DNA from: an uncultured Chloroflexota bacterium
GTDB taxonomy: Bacteria > Chloroflexota > UBA11872
NCBI GenBank assembly: GCA_958296175.1
Contig: OY282448.1
Location: 2,728,127 to 2,792,126 of the forward strand
Direction of reading: 5' to 3'
DNA length: 64,000 nucleotides
In this document: positions 16,113-25,095 of the stretch, piece by piece
Numbering within the stretch: the stretch's first letter is position 1
Layout: every line of letters starts with the position of its first letter
Translations under genes and position numbers: made by a program
Notes under the pieces: model-generated
The model's database searches: none
Told to the model about the DNA's origin: nothing
The model's input: the letters and a program-made list of their open reading frames with translations, nothing else

Positions 16113-17239
16113 GCGCGCGCGCGCTGAGACGTCCGACCAGCTGGCCGGCGCGGGACCCGTATCTGCTGATTCTCACCGTGGTGCTGCCGCTGGGGGGCGT
16201 GGTGCTGGTGGCCAGCGCGCGCATCCCGGCGGTGCTGGGCGAAAGCTCGCTGCTGGAACGGGTGACGGTGCAGCAGATGGTGTTCGCGGTGGCCGGGGTG
16301 GTGCTGGCGCTGGGGTTGAGCGCGGTGGACTACCACCGCTACGCGCGGATTGCGCTGCCGGCGCTGGCCGCGGCGTGGGTGTCGCTGATCGGGGTGTTGT
16401 TCGTGGCGGACGCCACCGACCTGTTTGCGGCGCGGCGCTGGTTCCGCATTGGCGATCTGACGGTGCAGCCGAGCGAGTTCGCCAAGATTGCCATGATCAT
16501 GGCGCTGGCCGCCCTGGCGCAGAAGTACGGGGGCGCGGTGCACTCCTGGCGCGTGTCCATCCTGCGCCTGGGCGGCGTGATGGTGCTGACGGTGCTGCCG
16601 ATTCTGCTGGAACCCGACCTGGGCACGGCGATCACCGTGGGCGTGGTGGGGTTCGTGATGATCTTTGCGGCGGGCGCGCGCCTCCACCACCTGCTGATCT
16701 GGCCTGCGGTGCTGGTTCCCGCAGCCATGCTGTCGATCATGCGCAACGCGTATCAGCGGGAACGCCTGTTCACGTTTCTGAGCGGCGACCCCGACCTGGC
16801 GCGCACGGGCTATCAGGCGGCACAGGCGCAAATCGCCATGGGGTCGGGCGGCGTCACCGGGCGCGGCCTGGGCCTGGGCACGCAGAAGTTCCTGCTGCCG
16901 ATTCCCGACTCCGACGCCATTTTCGCCGTGCTGGGCGAAGAGTTCGGCCTGGTCGGCACGGGCACCGTGTTGGTGCTGTTCCTGGCGTTGTTCGTGCGCG
17001 GCATCCAGATTGCAGCCGCCAGCCCGGACGTGTTTGGGCGTCTGCTGGCGGTTGGCATCGTGACGCAACTGGCGTTCCAGGCGTTCGTGAACATGGCGGT
17101 TGTGACGGGTCTGGTGCCGGTGACCGGCATCACGCTGCCCTTCATCAGCCGCGGCGGCTCGTCGCTGCTGGCGTCGCTGGTGATGATGGGGATTTTGCTG
17201 AACGTGGCGCGCCACGCCGACTTGCGGCGGAAAGCGTGA
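16073..17239 (+). CDS. ftsW: FtsW, septal peptidoglycan glycosyltransferase (SEDS family)
   Basis: Polymerises lipid II at the division site together with FtsI. The 388 residues form about ten membrane helices. SEDS markers are present: RRWFRIGDLTVQPSEFAKIA, where the canonical SxWxxxG.xxQPSE motif is easily recognised; the catalytic-loop region EPDLGTAITV; the loop with QAQIAMGSGGVTGRGLG; and the C-terminal TGITLPFISRGGSSLLAS. The start is the GTG at 16073, with GTGA coupling to ftsI; the second GTG at 16097 is an alternative. The end overlaps murG as GTGA. Confidence 0.95.
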   Translation: MSAEHGAHVSAARGARALRRPTSWPARDPYLLILTVVLPLGGVVLVASARIPAVLGESSLLERVTVQQMVFAVAGVVLALGLSAVDYHRYARIALPALAAAWVSLIGVLFVADATDLFAARRWFRIGDLTVQPSEFAKIAMIMALAALAQKYGGAVHSWRVSILRLGGVMVLTVLPILLEPDLGTAITVGVVGFVMIFAAGARLHHLLIWPAVLVPAAMLSIMRNAYQRERLFTFLSGDPDLARTGYQAAQAQIAMGSGGVTGRGLGLGTQKFLLPIPDSDAIFAVLGEEFGLVGTGTVLVLFLALFVRGIQIAAASPDVFGRLLAVGIVTQLAFQAFVNMAVVTGLVPVTGITLPFISRGGSSLLASLVMMGILLNVARHADLRRKA

Positions 17240-18351
17240 GCTTCGTGCTGGTGGGCGGCGGAACCGCCGGGCATATCTTCCCCACCATCGCGGTGGCGCG
17301 GCGGCTGGCGGAGCTGGCGCCGCAGAGCGCCCAGCTGATCGTGTGCGGCTCGCGGGAGCTGGACCGGCTGTTGTACCGGGACGTGGGGGTCGACCTGCTG
17401 GAACTGCCGGCGCGCGGCGTGATCGGTGCGCCCTGGGCGCAGATTCCCTGGCGGGTGTGGCTGCTGCTGCGCTCGTTCCTGCGCGTCTGGCGCGCCTTTG
17501 GGCGGCTGCGGCCCAGCGCGGTGATCGCCAGCGGCGGCTACGTGAGCGTGCCGGTGCTGCTGGTGAGCTGGCTGCGGCGGGTGCCGTCGGTGATCTTTTC
17601 CGGCGACGCCGCGCTTGGCTGGGCCACGCGGGTCATGGCGCCGCTGACGTCCACGGCCACCATTTCGTTCGACGAGGCGCGGGGCCAGATCTGGCGCGCG
17701 CCGGTGGAGCTGACCGGGTATCCAATCCGCGCCTCGTTCCGCTCGCCCGATCCGGCGGCGGGGCGGGCGGCGCTGGGTCTGGCGGCGGACCGCCCTGCAG
17801 TTGTGGTGATGGGCGGCAGCCAGGGCGCGCACGCCATCAACCAGGCGCTGCGGGCGGACCTGCCGCGCCTGCTGGCGCGCGCCTCGGTGGTGCACGTGAG
17901 CGGCCGCGGCGACTACCGCGCGCTGACGGCGGAGCGCGACCGTCTGCCGCCGGAGCTGCGCGCGGCGTATCACGTGCACGACTTCATTGCGGAAGGGTTT
18001 GCCAACCTGCTGGCCGCGGCCGACGTGGTGGTCAGCCGCGCGGGGGCGACGTCGGTGGCCGAGTTGGGCGCGGTGGGCGCGGCGGCCGTGCTGATTCCGG
18101 GGCAGTTCGGCGCCGGCCATCAGGTGGCAACGGCGCAGGCGGTGGCCGCCACCGGCGCGGCGGTCACCGTGCGCGAGCGCGAGCTGGCGTCGGGGCGGCT
18201 GGGCGACGTGCTGCTGGAGATTCTGGACGACCCGCAGCGCTTGCGCGCGATGCGCGCGGCCTCCCGCGCGCGCGGACGGCCAGATGCGGCGGCCGAGGTG
18301 GCGCGCCTTGGCCTGCGGCTGGCCGCCCGCGGCGCGAACGGCGGCGCCTGA
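17236..18351 (+). CDS. murG: MurG, UDP-GlcNAc:lipid I N-acetylglucosaminyltransferase
   Basis: Adds GlcNAc to lipid I to form lipid II at the inner face of the membrane. The 371 residues show the two-domain GT-B fold: GGGTAGHIFPTIAVA at the extreme N-terminus (first G loop), ASGGYVSVPVLL in the acceptor site, then VVMGGSQGAHAIN and SRAGATSVAELGAVG, in which the family E and sugar-nucleotide contacts lie, and GAGHQVATAQ near the C-terminus, where most MurG proteins have DNHQ. The start is GTG at 17236, overlapping the ftsW stop. Confidence 0.94.
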   Translation: MSFVLVGGGTAGHIFPTIAVARRLAELAPQSAQLIVCGSRELDRLLYRDVGVDLLELPARGVIGAPWAQIPWRVWLLLRSFLRVWRAFGRLRPSAVIASGGYVSVPVLLVSWLRRVPSVIFSGDAALGWATRVMAPLTSTATISFDEARGQIWRAPVELTGYPIRASFRSPDPAAGRAALGLAADRPAVVVMGGSQGAHAINQALRADLPRLLARASVVHVSGRGDYRALTAERDRLPPELRAAYHVHDFIAEGFANLLAAADVVVSRAGATSVAELGAVGAAAVLIPGQFGAGHQVATAQAVAATGAAVTVRERELASGRLGDVLLEILDDPQRLRAMRAASRARGRPDAAAEVARLGLRLAARGANGGA

Positions 18352-19736
18352 TGCCGCCGCAGGTGACCGACGCCGACGTGCGCCGCGTGCACGTGGTGGG
18401 CGTGGGCGGCAAGGGCATGAGCGCCATCGCGGCGGCGCTGCTGGACCTGGAAAAGACCGTGTCGGGCAGCGACCTGGACCTCTCGCCGCAAGCCCTGCGG
18501 CTGCAACGCCGCGGGGCGCACGTCGTGCGCGGCCACGACGCCGCCAACCCGCTGGGCGCCGACATCGTGGTGCACTCGTCCGCCGTGCCCGCCAGCAACC
18601 CGGAACTGGCGGCGGCGCGCGCGGCCGGGATTCCCATCGGCACGCGGGCGGAGGCCGTGGCGGCGCTGTTCAACCATCGGCGCGGCATCGCCATCGCCGG
18701 CACGCACGGCAAGACCACCACCGCCGCCATGACCGCCACCATCCTGCACGAGGCGGGGCTGTCGCCCTCGTTTCTAATTGGCGCAGACGTGCCGACCTTG
18801 GACGGCGACAACGGCCGCATCGGGCGCGGGTCCTGGATGGTGCTGGAAGCCGACGAGTTCGACGACGCGTTTCTGGCCTATCGGCCGCACGTGGCGGTGT
18901 TGACGCACCTGGAGCCCGACCATCTGGACCACTTTGGGACCGTGGAACGGATGACGGCGGCGTTCGAGCAGTTCGCGGCGCGGTCGGCCGCGCAGGCGAC
19001 GCTGATCGCGCGGCGCGACGTGGCGGCGCTGCGGCGCGCGGCGGCGGCGCACGCGCGCCCGGTGGTGTGGTTCGGCCCTGGCGGCGACTGGCGCATCGAG
19101 CACTACACCCCCGGCGCGCCGGGGCCGACCCTGGAGATTGCCGGCCCCGCGGGGCCGGTGGGCGTGCGTCTGCGCGTGCCCGGACGGCACAACGCCATGA
19201 ACGCGCTGGCGGCCATGGCCGCCGCCGCGGAGGCCGGGGTGGACGCCTCGGAGGCCGCGCGCTCGCTGGAACGCTTCCAGGGCTCCGAGCGGCGCATGCA
19301 GCGGCGCGCGGCGGCGCACGGCGTGCAGGTGTTCGAGGACTACGCGCATCACCCCACGGCCGTGCGCGCCAGCCTGCAGGCGGCGCGCGAGCTGCAGCCG
19401 CGGCGGGTGATTGCGGTGTTCCAGCCCTTGCTGCAATCGCGCACGCGCGACCTGTTCGACGACTATCTGGACGCTTTCGTAGACGCCGACCGCGTGATTC
19501 TGGGCGACATCCACTCGCCGCCGGGGCGCGAGCCAGAGCTGGGCGTCCGATCCGCCGATCTGGCCGACGCGCTGCAGGGCCCCGACGTGGAGGTCGTCAC
19601 GCCGCTGGACGCGATTGCGGACCGGGTGCTGGCCGGCCTGGCGGAGGGCGACCTGGTGCTGGTGATGGGTCCCGAGTCGGTGACCGGCGTGGCCGACCGC
19701 CTGGCGGCGGCCGTGGAACGCGGGGGCGCGGCATGA
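18351..19736 (+). CDS. murC: MurC, UDP-N-acetylmuramate:L-alanine ligase
   Basis: ATP-dependent ligation of L-Ala to UDP-MurNAc, the first peptide step of peptidoglycan synthesis. The 461 residues show an N-terminal Rossmann domain (VVGVGGKGMSAIA), the ATP loop AGTHGKTTTAAM (about 117-128), the metal/ATP site EADEFDDAFL, HLEPDHLDHFG, and the C-terminal domain with RHNAMNALAA and DYAHHPTAV. All key motifs are intact. The start ATG overlaps the murG stop (TGATG). Other Mur ligases (MurD, MurE, MurF) are absent from this cluster. Confidence 0.95.
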   Translation: MPPQVTDADVRRVHVVGVGGKGMSAIAAALLDLEKTVSGSDLDLSPQALRLQRRGAHVVRGHDAANPLGADIVVHSSAVPASNPELAAARAAGIPIGTRAEAVAALFNHRRGIAIAGTHGKTTTAAMTATILHEAGLSPSFLIGADVPTLDGDNGRIGRGSWMVLEADEFDDAFLAYRPHVAVLTHLEPDHLDHFGTVERMTAAFEQFAARSAAQATLIARRDVAALRRAAAAHARPVVWFGPGGDWRIEHYTPGAPGPTLEIAGPAGPVGVRLRVPGRHNAMNALAAMAAAAEAGVDASEAARSLERFQGSERRMQRRAAAHGVQVFEDYAHHPTAVRASLQAARELQPRRVIAVFQPLLQSRTRDLFDDYLDAFVDADRVILGDIHSPPGREPELGVRSADLADALQGPDVEVVTPLDAIADRVLAGLAEGDLVLVMGPESVTGVADRLAAAVERGGAA

Positions 19737-20656
19737 CGTCGGCGCCGCCCTTTCCGCCGCGGCTGCACGTGCGCGCGCAGGAGCCCATGGCGCGGCACAC
19801 GTCGTTTGGCGTGGGCGGGCCTGCCGATTACTGGGTGGAGGTTCGCCGCCTGGACACGCTGCGGCTGGCGCTGGCCAGCGCCGAGGCGCTGGGGATGCCG
19901 CGCACGGTGATGGGGCACGGCACCAACGCGCTGGTGGCCGACGCCGGGGTGGAAGGCCTGGTGATTTACAACCGCTGCTCCGGGTTCGACCCGCGCCGCG
20001 CCGCGGGCATGGTGCTGGTGGAGTCGGGCCACGGCATGGCCCGGCTGGCCGGCCGCTGCGCGCAGCTGGGACTGGGCGGGCTGGGGTTTGCCATTGGCGT
20101 GCCGGGCACCGTTGGCGGCGCGGTGTTCGGCAACGCGGGCGCGTTTGGGTCCGACGTGGCGGCGGTGCTGCACTCGGCCCTGGTCTGGCTGCCCGGCGGT
20201 GAAGGCGAACGGCCGGCGCGCGCGTTCGAGTTCGGCTATCGGCGCAGCCGCTTGCAGACGGAGGCGGGAGCGCCCGTGGTGCTGCGCGCGGCGCTGCGCG
20301 TGGAACCCGCCGCCGTGGACGACCTGCGGCGCGAGCTGGACGCCCTGGTGCAGCGGCGGCGCGCCACGCAGCCGCGGGGCCGCAACGCCGGGTCGTTCTT
20401 TGCCAACCCGGAGGGCGATTTTGCAGGCCGCCTGATCGACGCGCTTGGCATGCGGGGGCTGGCCGTCGGCGGGGCCTTCGTGTCCAGGCTGCACGCCAAC
20501 TTCCTGTCCACCCGCAACGGCGCAACCGCCCGCGACGTGCTGGAACTGGCGCTGCAGGTCAAGCGCCGCGTGGCCGACGCCTGCGGCGTGCGGCTGACGC
20601 CCGAAGTCCGCCTGCTTGGCCGCTGGAACGCCAGCGCGCAGGAGTTGTTCGCATGA
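19733..20656 (+). CDS. murB: MurB, UDP-N-acetylenolpyruvoylglucosamine reductase
   Basis: FAD- and NADPH-dependent reductase that forms UDP-MurNAc. The 307 residues carry the FAD-binding signature near the N-terminus (HTSFGVGGPADYWVE), GHGTNALVADAG, GVPGTVGGAVFGNAGAFG, and the active-site segment GRNAGSFFANP with the proton-donating Ser region; the C-terminal LTPEVRLLG holds the catalytic Glu. This is the type I architecture. ATGA overlaps with both murC and ftsQ imply coupled translation. Confidence 0.95.
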   Translation: MTSAPPFPPRLHVRAQEPMARHTSFGVGGPADYWVEVRRLDTLRLALASAEALGMPRTVMGHGTNALVADAGVEGLVIYNRCSGFDPRRAAGMVLVESGHGMARLAGRCAQLGLGGLGFAIGVPGTVGGAVFGNAGAFGSDVAAVLHSALVWLPGGEGERPARAFEFGYRRSRLQTEAGAPVVLRAALRVEPAAVDDLRRELDALVQRRRATQPRGRNAGSFFANPEGDFAGRLIDALGMRGLAVGGAFVSRLHANFLSTRNGATARDVLELALQVKRRVADACGVRLTPEVRLLGRWNASAQELFA

Positions 20657-21492
20657 CGCCCCCCAGTGAGTACGTGCTCATGCGGACGTTTTCGCTCGTC
20701 ATCGCCGGGCTGGCCGCCAGCGTGCTGATCTGGATGCTGCATTCGCCCGTGTTCGACGTGCGCAACGTGTCGGTGCACCGCGCCGACTCGTCGCCGCCGC
20801 CGGCCGTGGATCTGGAGGACATCGACGCGGCGGCGCAGCGCCTGGTTGGGCACAACGTGTTCCAGATCGACACCAACCGCATGCGTGAGGAACTGCGCGA
20901 GCTGCCGGGCGTGGCCGACGCGCTGGTGCAGGTGCGGCTGGACGGCCGCGCCGTCGTGACCGTGGCGTACGAAGCGCCGGTGGCCAACTGGGTCGTGGAC
21001 GGGAAGAGCTTCCTGGTCAACGCCTCTGGCGAGGTGCTGGCGCCGCATTTCGAGCCGGACTTGCAGCTGACGGTGGAAGACACCTCGCACGACCGCGTAG
21101 TCGTGGGCGACCTGATCGACGTGGGCGCGCTGTTCGCCGCGCACCAGCTGCAGAGCAACCTGCCGCTGCTGCGCGTGATTCCGAGCCGCATTCGGTACAC
21201 GTCCAGCGGACTGACGGTGGTCGATCACGCCGGCCGCGAGCTGGAGTTTGGCGACACCGCGCAGCTGAGCGCCAAGCTCACGGCGCTGCACGCCGTGCTG
21301 GAACAGGCGAACCGCCTGGGCGAGCGGATTGCCAGCGTGGATCTGCGGCCGGTGGAACGCCCGACGTATCGAACCGTGGGCGCGCCGCCGTTGATCACGA
21401 ACATAGACGTCACGCAAGCAGCCGCGGACGCCGCGGCCGAGGCCGAGGCCGCCGCCGAAGCCGACGAAGCTCTGACCGGCGAGGCGCCCTAG
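20653..21492 (+). CDS. ftsQ: FtsQ/DivIB-type division protein
   Basis: A 279-residue bitopic division protein. After a short N-terminus there is one membrane helix (FSLVIAGLAASVLIWML), then an extracytoplasmic POTRA domain starting SPVFDVRNVSVHRAD with the conserved RxELxxLPGVADALVQVRLDG pattern, and a beta domain (FQIDTNRM...). It bridges FtsA/FtsZ-side and septal wall enzymes together with FtsL. The last 25 residues are an Ala/Glu-rich tail (AAADAAAEAEAAAEADEA) not usual for the family. It starts inside murB (ATGA). Confidence 0.9.
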   Translation: MTPPSEYVLMRTFSLVIAGLAASVLIWMLHSPVFDVRNVSVHRADSSPPPAVDLEDIDAAAQRLVGHNVFQIDTNRMREELRELPGVADALVQVRLDGRAVVTVAYEAPVANWVVDGKSFLVNASGEVLAPHFEPDLQLTVEDTSHDRVVVGDLIDVGALFAAHQLQSNLPLLRVIPSRIRYTSSGLTVVDHAGRELEFGDTAQLSAKLTALHAVLEQANRLGERIASVDLRPVERPTYRTVGAPPLITNIDVTQAAADAAAEAEAAAEADEALTGEAP

Positions 21493-21496
21493 CCCG

Positions 21497-21625
21497 ATGA
21501 CGACCTGGATGCCGCGGGCGGGACAAGCCAGGGCGCGCCGCGCGGCCGCGGCAGGGAGCACAGCCGCGGCAGGGAGCACGGCCACGGCAGGGAGCACGGC
21601 CGCGGCAAGGAGCGCCGCCCCGTGA
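21497..21625 (+). CDS. Possible 42-residue leader ORF coupled to ftsA
   Basis: An ATG at 21497 opens 42 codons ending in a TGA that overlaps the ftsA GTG exactly as GTGA. The peptide starts MTTWMPRAGQARARRAAAAG and continues as an imperfect AAAGST repeat, because it spans the 18-bp tandem repeats. No strong ribosome site precedes its ATG. It may be a translated coupling leader that brings ribosomes to ftsA, or a chance frame in repeat DNA. Confidence 0.35.
   Translation: MTTWMPRAGQARARRAAAAGSTAAAGSTATAGSTAAARSAAP
21545..21616 (+). repeat. Four 18-bp tandem repeats ending in the ftsA ribosome site
   Basis: Units CCGCGGCAGGGAGCACRG begin at 21545, 21563, 21581 and 21599. Each has an AGGGAG. 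In the last unit it has become AAGGAG (21607-21612), 9 nt before the ftsA GTG. Expansion or loss of units would move or multiply Shine-Dalgarno-like sites. Confidence 0.8.
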
Positions 21626-22869
21626 AAGGTGGACGCACGCTGGTTGGCCTGGACGTGGGCACCACCAAGACCTGCGCCGTGATCGGGCAGGAATACCGCG
21701 ACGCGCAGCTGCACGTGCTGGGAATGGGCACCGCGCCGTCGTACGGGCTGAAGGGCGGCCAGATCGTCGACGTCGTGCTGACGGTCAAGGCCATCGACGA
21801 AGCCATCTACCGCGCCGAGCAGGCGGCCCGCGTGCGCGTGTCGAGCATTGTGGCCGGCATTGCCGGCGGCCATCTGCAATCTCACAGCCAGCGCAGCGAG
21901 CTGCGCCTGATGCCAAACGAGCGCGAGGTGGGCAACCGCCACATCAGCGCCGTGGTTCGCGGCGCCGCGGTGCTGAGCCTGCCGGACGACCGCGAGGTGG
22001 TGGCGGTGATTCCCAAGACCTTCAGCGCCGACCACCTGAGCGACGTGCTCGACCCGCGCGGGCTGGCGGCGCGGCGGCTGGCGGTGGAGGCGCACGTGGT
22101 GACCGGGGCGACCAACGCCGTGGCCAACCTGCATCGCTGCATCGACCAGGCCGGCCTGGCCTCGGAGGGGGCCGTGCTGCAGCCGCTGGCCTCGGCGCGC
22201 GCCTGCCTGACGCACGAGCAGCGGCGCGAGGGGGTGGTGCTGATCGACATCGGCGGCGGCACCACCGACGTGGCCGTGTTCGTGGACGACGCCTGCTGGC
22301 ACATTGCGGTTATCCCGCTGGGCGGCTCGATTGTGACGGCGGACATTGCGCGCGGATTGCGGCTGCCCACCAAGGCCGCCGAGGCGCTGAAAGTGCAGCA
22401 CGGGCGCGTGGACCCCTGGATTGCCAGCGACGACTCCACCGTGGACGTGCCGGGGTTCGACCACGGCGCACCGGTGGCCGTACGCCGCCGCGACCTGGGC
22501 GAGGTGGTCACCAGCCGCATGGAAGAGCTGCTGACCTTGGTGCGCAGCGAGATCGTGCGCAGCGGCTATTACGACATTCTGCCGGCCGGCGCCGTGCTCA
22601 CCGGCGGGGGGTCGCGCGTGGCCGGGCTGCCCGCGCTGGCCAGCGAACTGCTGGGCATGCCCGTGGGCCTGGGCCGCCCGCAGCCGCTGCACGGGCTGGA
22701 CGACGACCTGCGGTCGCCGGAGTTCAGCACCGGCGTGGGTCTGGTGCTGATGGCGGCCCAGCACTCGGATGCGGACGGCTGGGTAACCACCAGCGTGCGC
22801 CCGCGCCAAGGCGTCCTGAGCCGCCTGGGCGATTGGATGCGCTCGGTTGTCACCCCGCCCGCGACGTGA
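21622..22869 (+). CDS. ftsA: FtsA, actin-like membrane anchor of the Z ring
   Basis: Tethers FtsZ to the membrane and recruits the divisome. The 415 residues show the actin-fold phosphate loop LVGLDVGTTKTCAVIG, the SHS2 (1C) domain around residues 85-160, a second phosphate loop VVLIDIGGGTTDVAVF, and the adenosine loop AVLTGGGSRVAGLP. The C-terminal end VLSRLGDWMRSVV is an amphipathic helix, the usual membrane target. The GTG start at 21622 is served by AAGGAG in the last 18-bp repeat. Confidence 0.94.
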   Translation: MKGGRTLVGLDVGTTKTCAVIGQEYRDAQLHVLGMGTAPSYGLKGGQIVDVVLTVKAIDEAIYRAEQAARVRVSSIVAGIAGGHLQSHSQRSELRLMPNEREVGNRHISAVVRGAAVLSLPDDREVVAVIPKTFSADHLSDVLDPRGLAARRLAVEAHVVTGATNAVANLHRCIDQAGLASEGAVLQPLASARACLTHEQRREGVVLIDIGGGTTDVAVFVDDACWHIAVIPLGGSIVTADIARGLRLPTKAAEALKVQHGRVDPWIASDDSTVDVPGFDHGAPVAVRRRDLGEVVTSRMEELLTLVRSEIVRSGYYDILPAGAVLTGGGSRVAGLPALASELLGMPVGLGRPQPLHGLDDDLRSPEFSTGVGLVLMAAQHSDADGWVTTSVRPRQGVLSRLGDWMRSVVTPPAT

Positions 22870-23188
22870 CGGGGCCGCGGGGGGCTTGAACGTCGGCGCG
22901 CCGCCGCGCTTTTGTTCGCCCGCCGCGCCGGCGCGGGGCGAAGCCATCGCACGCCTGGGGCCGAACGGTGAAAGCGCCGCTCACCGCGCCGGCGCGGAGT
23001 CTTTTCCGACTTTTTTATTATGTCAACTCGGCCCGCTCACCGCGCCGGCGCAGGGCGGAGGGTTGGGGCGAGGGGAAAAAGTGGGCGCCATGCGGAGGGT
23101 TTTCGTGGGCATAATGGCGCGATTGCCGCGGCGTTTCCGATGCGGACGATCTGGCCGCCGTGCTGCTGCGTGAGAAGGAAGATTGCGT
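22870..23188 (+). promoter_or_regulatory. ftsA-ftsZ intergenic region with probable ftsZ promoter
   Basis: No credible gene in 319 bp. Three copies of a GCGCCGGCGCGG-type palindrome (near 22928, 22987 and 23045; the last two preceded by GCTCACC) flank an AT-rich island. The island holds TTCCGACTTTTT (23004-23015), identical to a site before mraZ, followed by TATTAT (23016-23021), a good -10. No -35 consensus is present. The ftsZ ribosome site AAGGAA lies at 23175-23180, 8 nt before the ATG. Confidence 0.5.
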
Positions 23189-24355
23189 ATGGCCGAGACT
23201 GAAGGCCGCGGTGGCAGTCGGATTACGAGATTGACCCCGACCGATCACGACGCCCGCACGCCAAGCGGCGGGGACGCGGTGGCCGAGCTGCGCGTGATTG
23301 GGATTGGCGGCGGCGGCAGCAACGCTGTCGAACGCATGGTCGAAGAACACGTGCAGGGCGTCGACTTCATCGCGGTGAACACCGACGCGCAGGCGCTGGT
23401 GCGGTCGAGCGCACACCAGCGCATCCGCATCGGCGACAAGGCCACGCGCGGCCTGGGGTCCGGCGGGCAGCCCGTGATGGGCCAGAAAGCCGCCGAAGAG
23501 TCAATTGACGCCATTCGCGAGGCGGTGGACGGCGCGGACATGGTGTTCATCGCCGCCGGCATGGGCGGCGGTACCGGCACCGGCGGCGCGCCGGTGGTGG
23601 CGGACATCGCCCGCGAGGCCGGCGCCTTGACCGTGGGGGTGGTCACGCGCCCGTTCGACTTCGAAGGCAGCACCCGCGCGCGCTACGCCGAGGAGGGCAT
23701 CCGCCACCTGCAAGAGCGGGTGGACACGCTGGTGATCATTCCCAACCAGCGCCTGCTGGCCGTGGCCGACGCCAAGACCTCGATCAACGAGGCCTTTGCG
23801 CTGGCCGACGACATTCTGCGGCAGGCGATTCAGGGCGTGTCGGATCTGATTACGCAGCCCGGCCTCATCAACCTGGACTTCAACGACGTGCGCACGGTGA
23901 TGAGCCAGTCGGGCAGCGCTCTGATGGCGATCGGGCAAGGGCAGGGTGAAGACCGCGCGCGCGACGCGATTACGCAGGCGCTGAACAGCCCGCTGCTGGA
24001 CGTGTCCATCGACGGCGCGCGCGGCGTGCTGCTGAACTTCACCGGCGGCATGGACATGACGCTGCACGAGGTGAACGAGGCCGCCGAGATCGTGGCCGAG
24101 GCCGCCGAGCGCGACGCCAACATCATCTTCGGCACCGTAATCGACGAGAGCATGGACGGCCGCATGCAGGTGACGGTGATTGCCACGGGCTTCCAGGACC
24201 AGAGCGCCGAGGCGCGGCCGGCGGCGCGCCGCCGCGTGTCGCGGCCCGCGTCCGCCAGCCCGGTGGTGCGGGAGCTGGACTTCTCGCGGCCGGCGGACGA
24301 CGGCGGCGAGATCGAGATTCCCACCTTCCTGCGCCGCCGCTCGGAAGGCCGCTGA
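23189..24355 (+). CDS. ftsZ: FtsZ, tubulin-like GTPase of the division ring
   Basis: Polymerises into the Z ring. The 388 residues have an unstructured 30-residue N-terminus, then [14 protein letters not shown], the tubulin signature [15 protein letters not shown], the T7 loop region FNDVRTVM with the GTPase-activating Asp, and a short linker. The C-terminal peptide [12 protein letters not shown] matches the conserved tail that binds FtsA. The ATG at 23189 is supported by AAGGAA 8 nt upstream; a TTG two codons earlier is unlikely. It is separated from ftsA by its own promoter region. Confidence 0.97.
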   Translation: MAETEGRGGSRITRLTPTDHDARTPSGGDAVAELRVIGIGGGGSNAVERMVEEHVQGVDFIAVNTDAQALVRSSAHQRIRIGDKATRGLGSGGQPVMGQKAAEESIDAIREAVDGADMVFIAAGMGGGTGTGGAPVVADIAREAGALTVGVVTRPFDFEGSTRARYAEEGIRHLQERVDTLVIIPNQRLLAVADAKTSINEAFALADDILRQAIQGVSDLITQPGLINLDFNDVRTVMSQSGSALMAIGQGQGEDRARDAITQALNSPLLDVSIDGARGVLLNFTGGMDMTLHEVNEAAEIVAEAAERDANIIFGTVIDESMDGRMQVTVIATGFQDQSAEARPAARRRVSRPASASPVVRELDFSRPADDGGEIEIPTFLRRRSEGR

Positions 24356-24375
24356 GCCGGGTCGAGCACCCTGCA

Positions 24376-25095
24376 ATGACGGATGCGAGCGCCGGCGGGG
24401 ACCTGGCCGGGCGCGTGAGTGCCGTGCGGGCGCGCATCGCGTCGGCCTGCCGCGCCGCGGGGCGCACGCCGGATGAGGTGACGCTGGTGGCCGTGGCCAA
24501 GACGTTCGACGCGGCCGCGGTGCGCCAGGGGCTGGCCGCCGGGCTGACGGATTTTGGCGAGAACCGCGTCCAGGAAGCGCAGGCCAAGATTCCCCAGGTG
24601 GGCGGCGGGCGCTGGCACATGGTGGGCCGCGTGCAGCGCAACAAGGCGCGCGCCGCGGCGGCGCTGTTTGCGCTCATCCACTCCGTCGACTCGGAGCGCC
24701 TGGCGCGCCGCCTGGAGCAGGTGCGCGGCGGCCGCGCCTGCGAGGCGCTGCTGCAAGTCAACCTGATCGAGGCGGCCGCGCACGGCGGCGTGGGCGCGGC
24801 CGAGCTTCCCGCGCTGGCCGCCTCTATCGACCGCGAGACGGGGCTGACCCTGCGCGGCTTGATGACCATCGGGCCGCTGGGCGGGAGCGCGACGGACGTG
24901 CGCGCCTGTTACAGACGCCTGCGCGGCCTGCGCGACGAGCTGCGGCCGCGCCTGCCCAACCAGCCGCTGCACGAGCTGTCCATGGGCATGACCGACGATT
25001 TCGAGCTGGCGATTGCCGAAGGCGCCACGATCGTGCGCGTCGGCCGCGCTATCTTTGGCGAGCGCCCCTCTGCCGCACGTGTAAACGCCGCGTGA
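24376..25095 (+). CDS. yggS: YggS family PLP homeostasis protein (YlmE-like)
   Basis: A 239-residue alanine-racemase-type barrel that binds pyridoxal phosphate and controls vitamin B6 balance, not known to be a catalyst. The PLP lysine lies in LVAVAKTFD. Further signatures are FGENRVQEAQAK, WHMVGRVQRNK and, near the C-terminus, HELSMGMTDDFELAIAEGAT with the phosphate-binding region VRVGRAIFG. The GMTDDFE form of the family GMS.D motif is common. It directly follows ftsZ (20 bp), as in many bacteria, and overlaps yggT by GTGA. Confidence 0.93.
   Translation: MTDASAGGDLAGRVSAVRARIASACRAAGRTPDEVTLVAVAKTFDAAAVRQGLAAGLTDFGENRVQEAQAKIPQVGGGRWHMVGRVQRNKARAAAALFALIHSVDSERLARRLEQVRGGRACEALLQVNLIEAAAHGGVGAAELPALAASIDRETGLTLRGLMTIGPLGGSATDVRACYRRLRGLRDELRPRLPNQPLHELSMGMTDDFELAIAEGATIVRVGRAIFGERPSAARVNAA

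Noticed and set aside
23020-23202. 60-codon frame before ftsZ
   Set aside because: No ribosome site, Arg/Gly-rich, overlaps ftsZ in another frame and the palindromic repeats.
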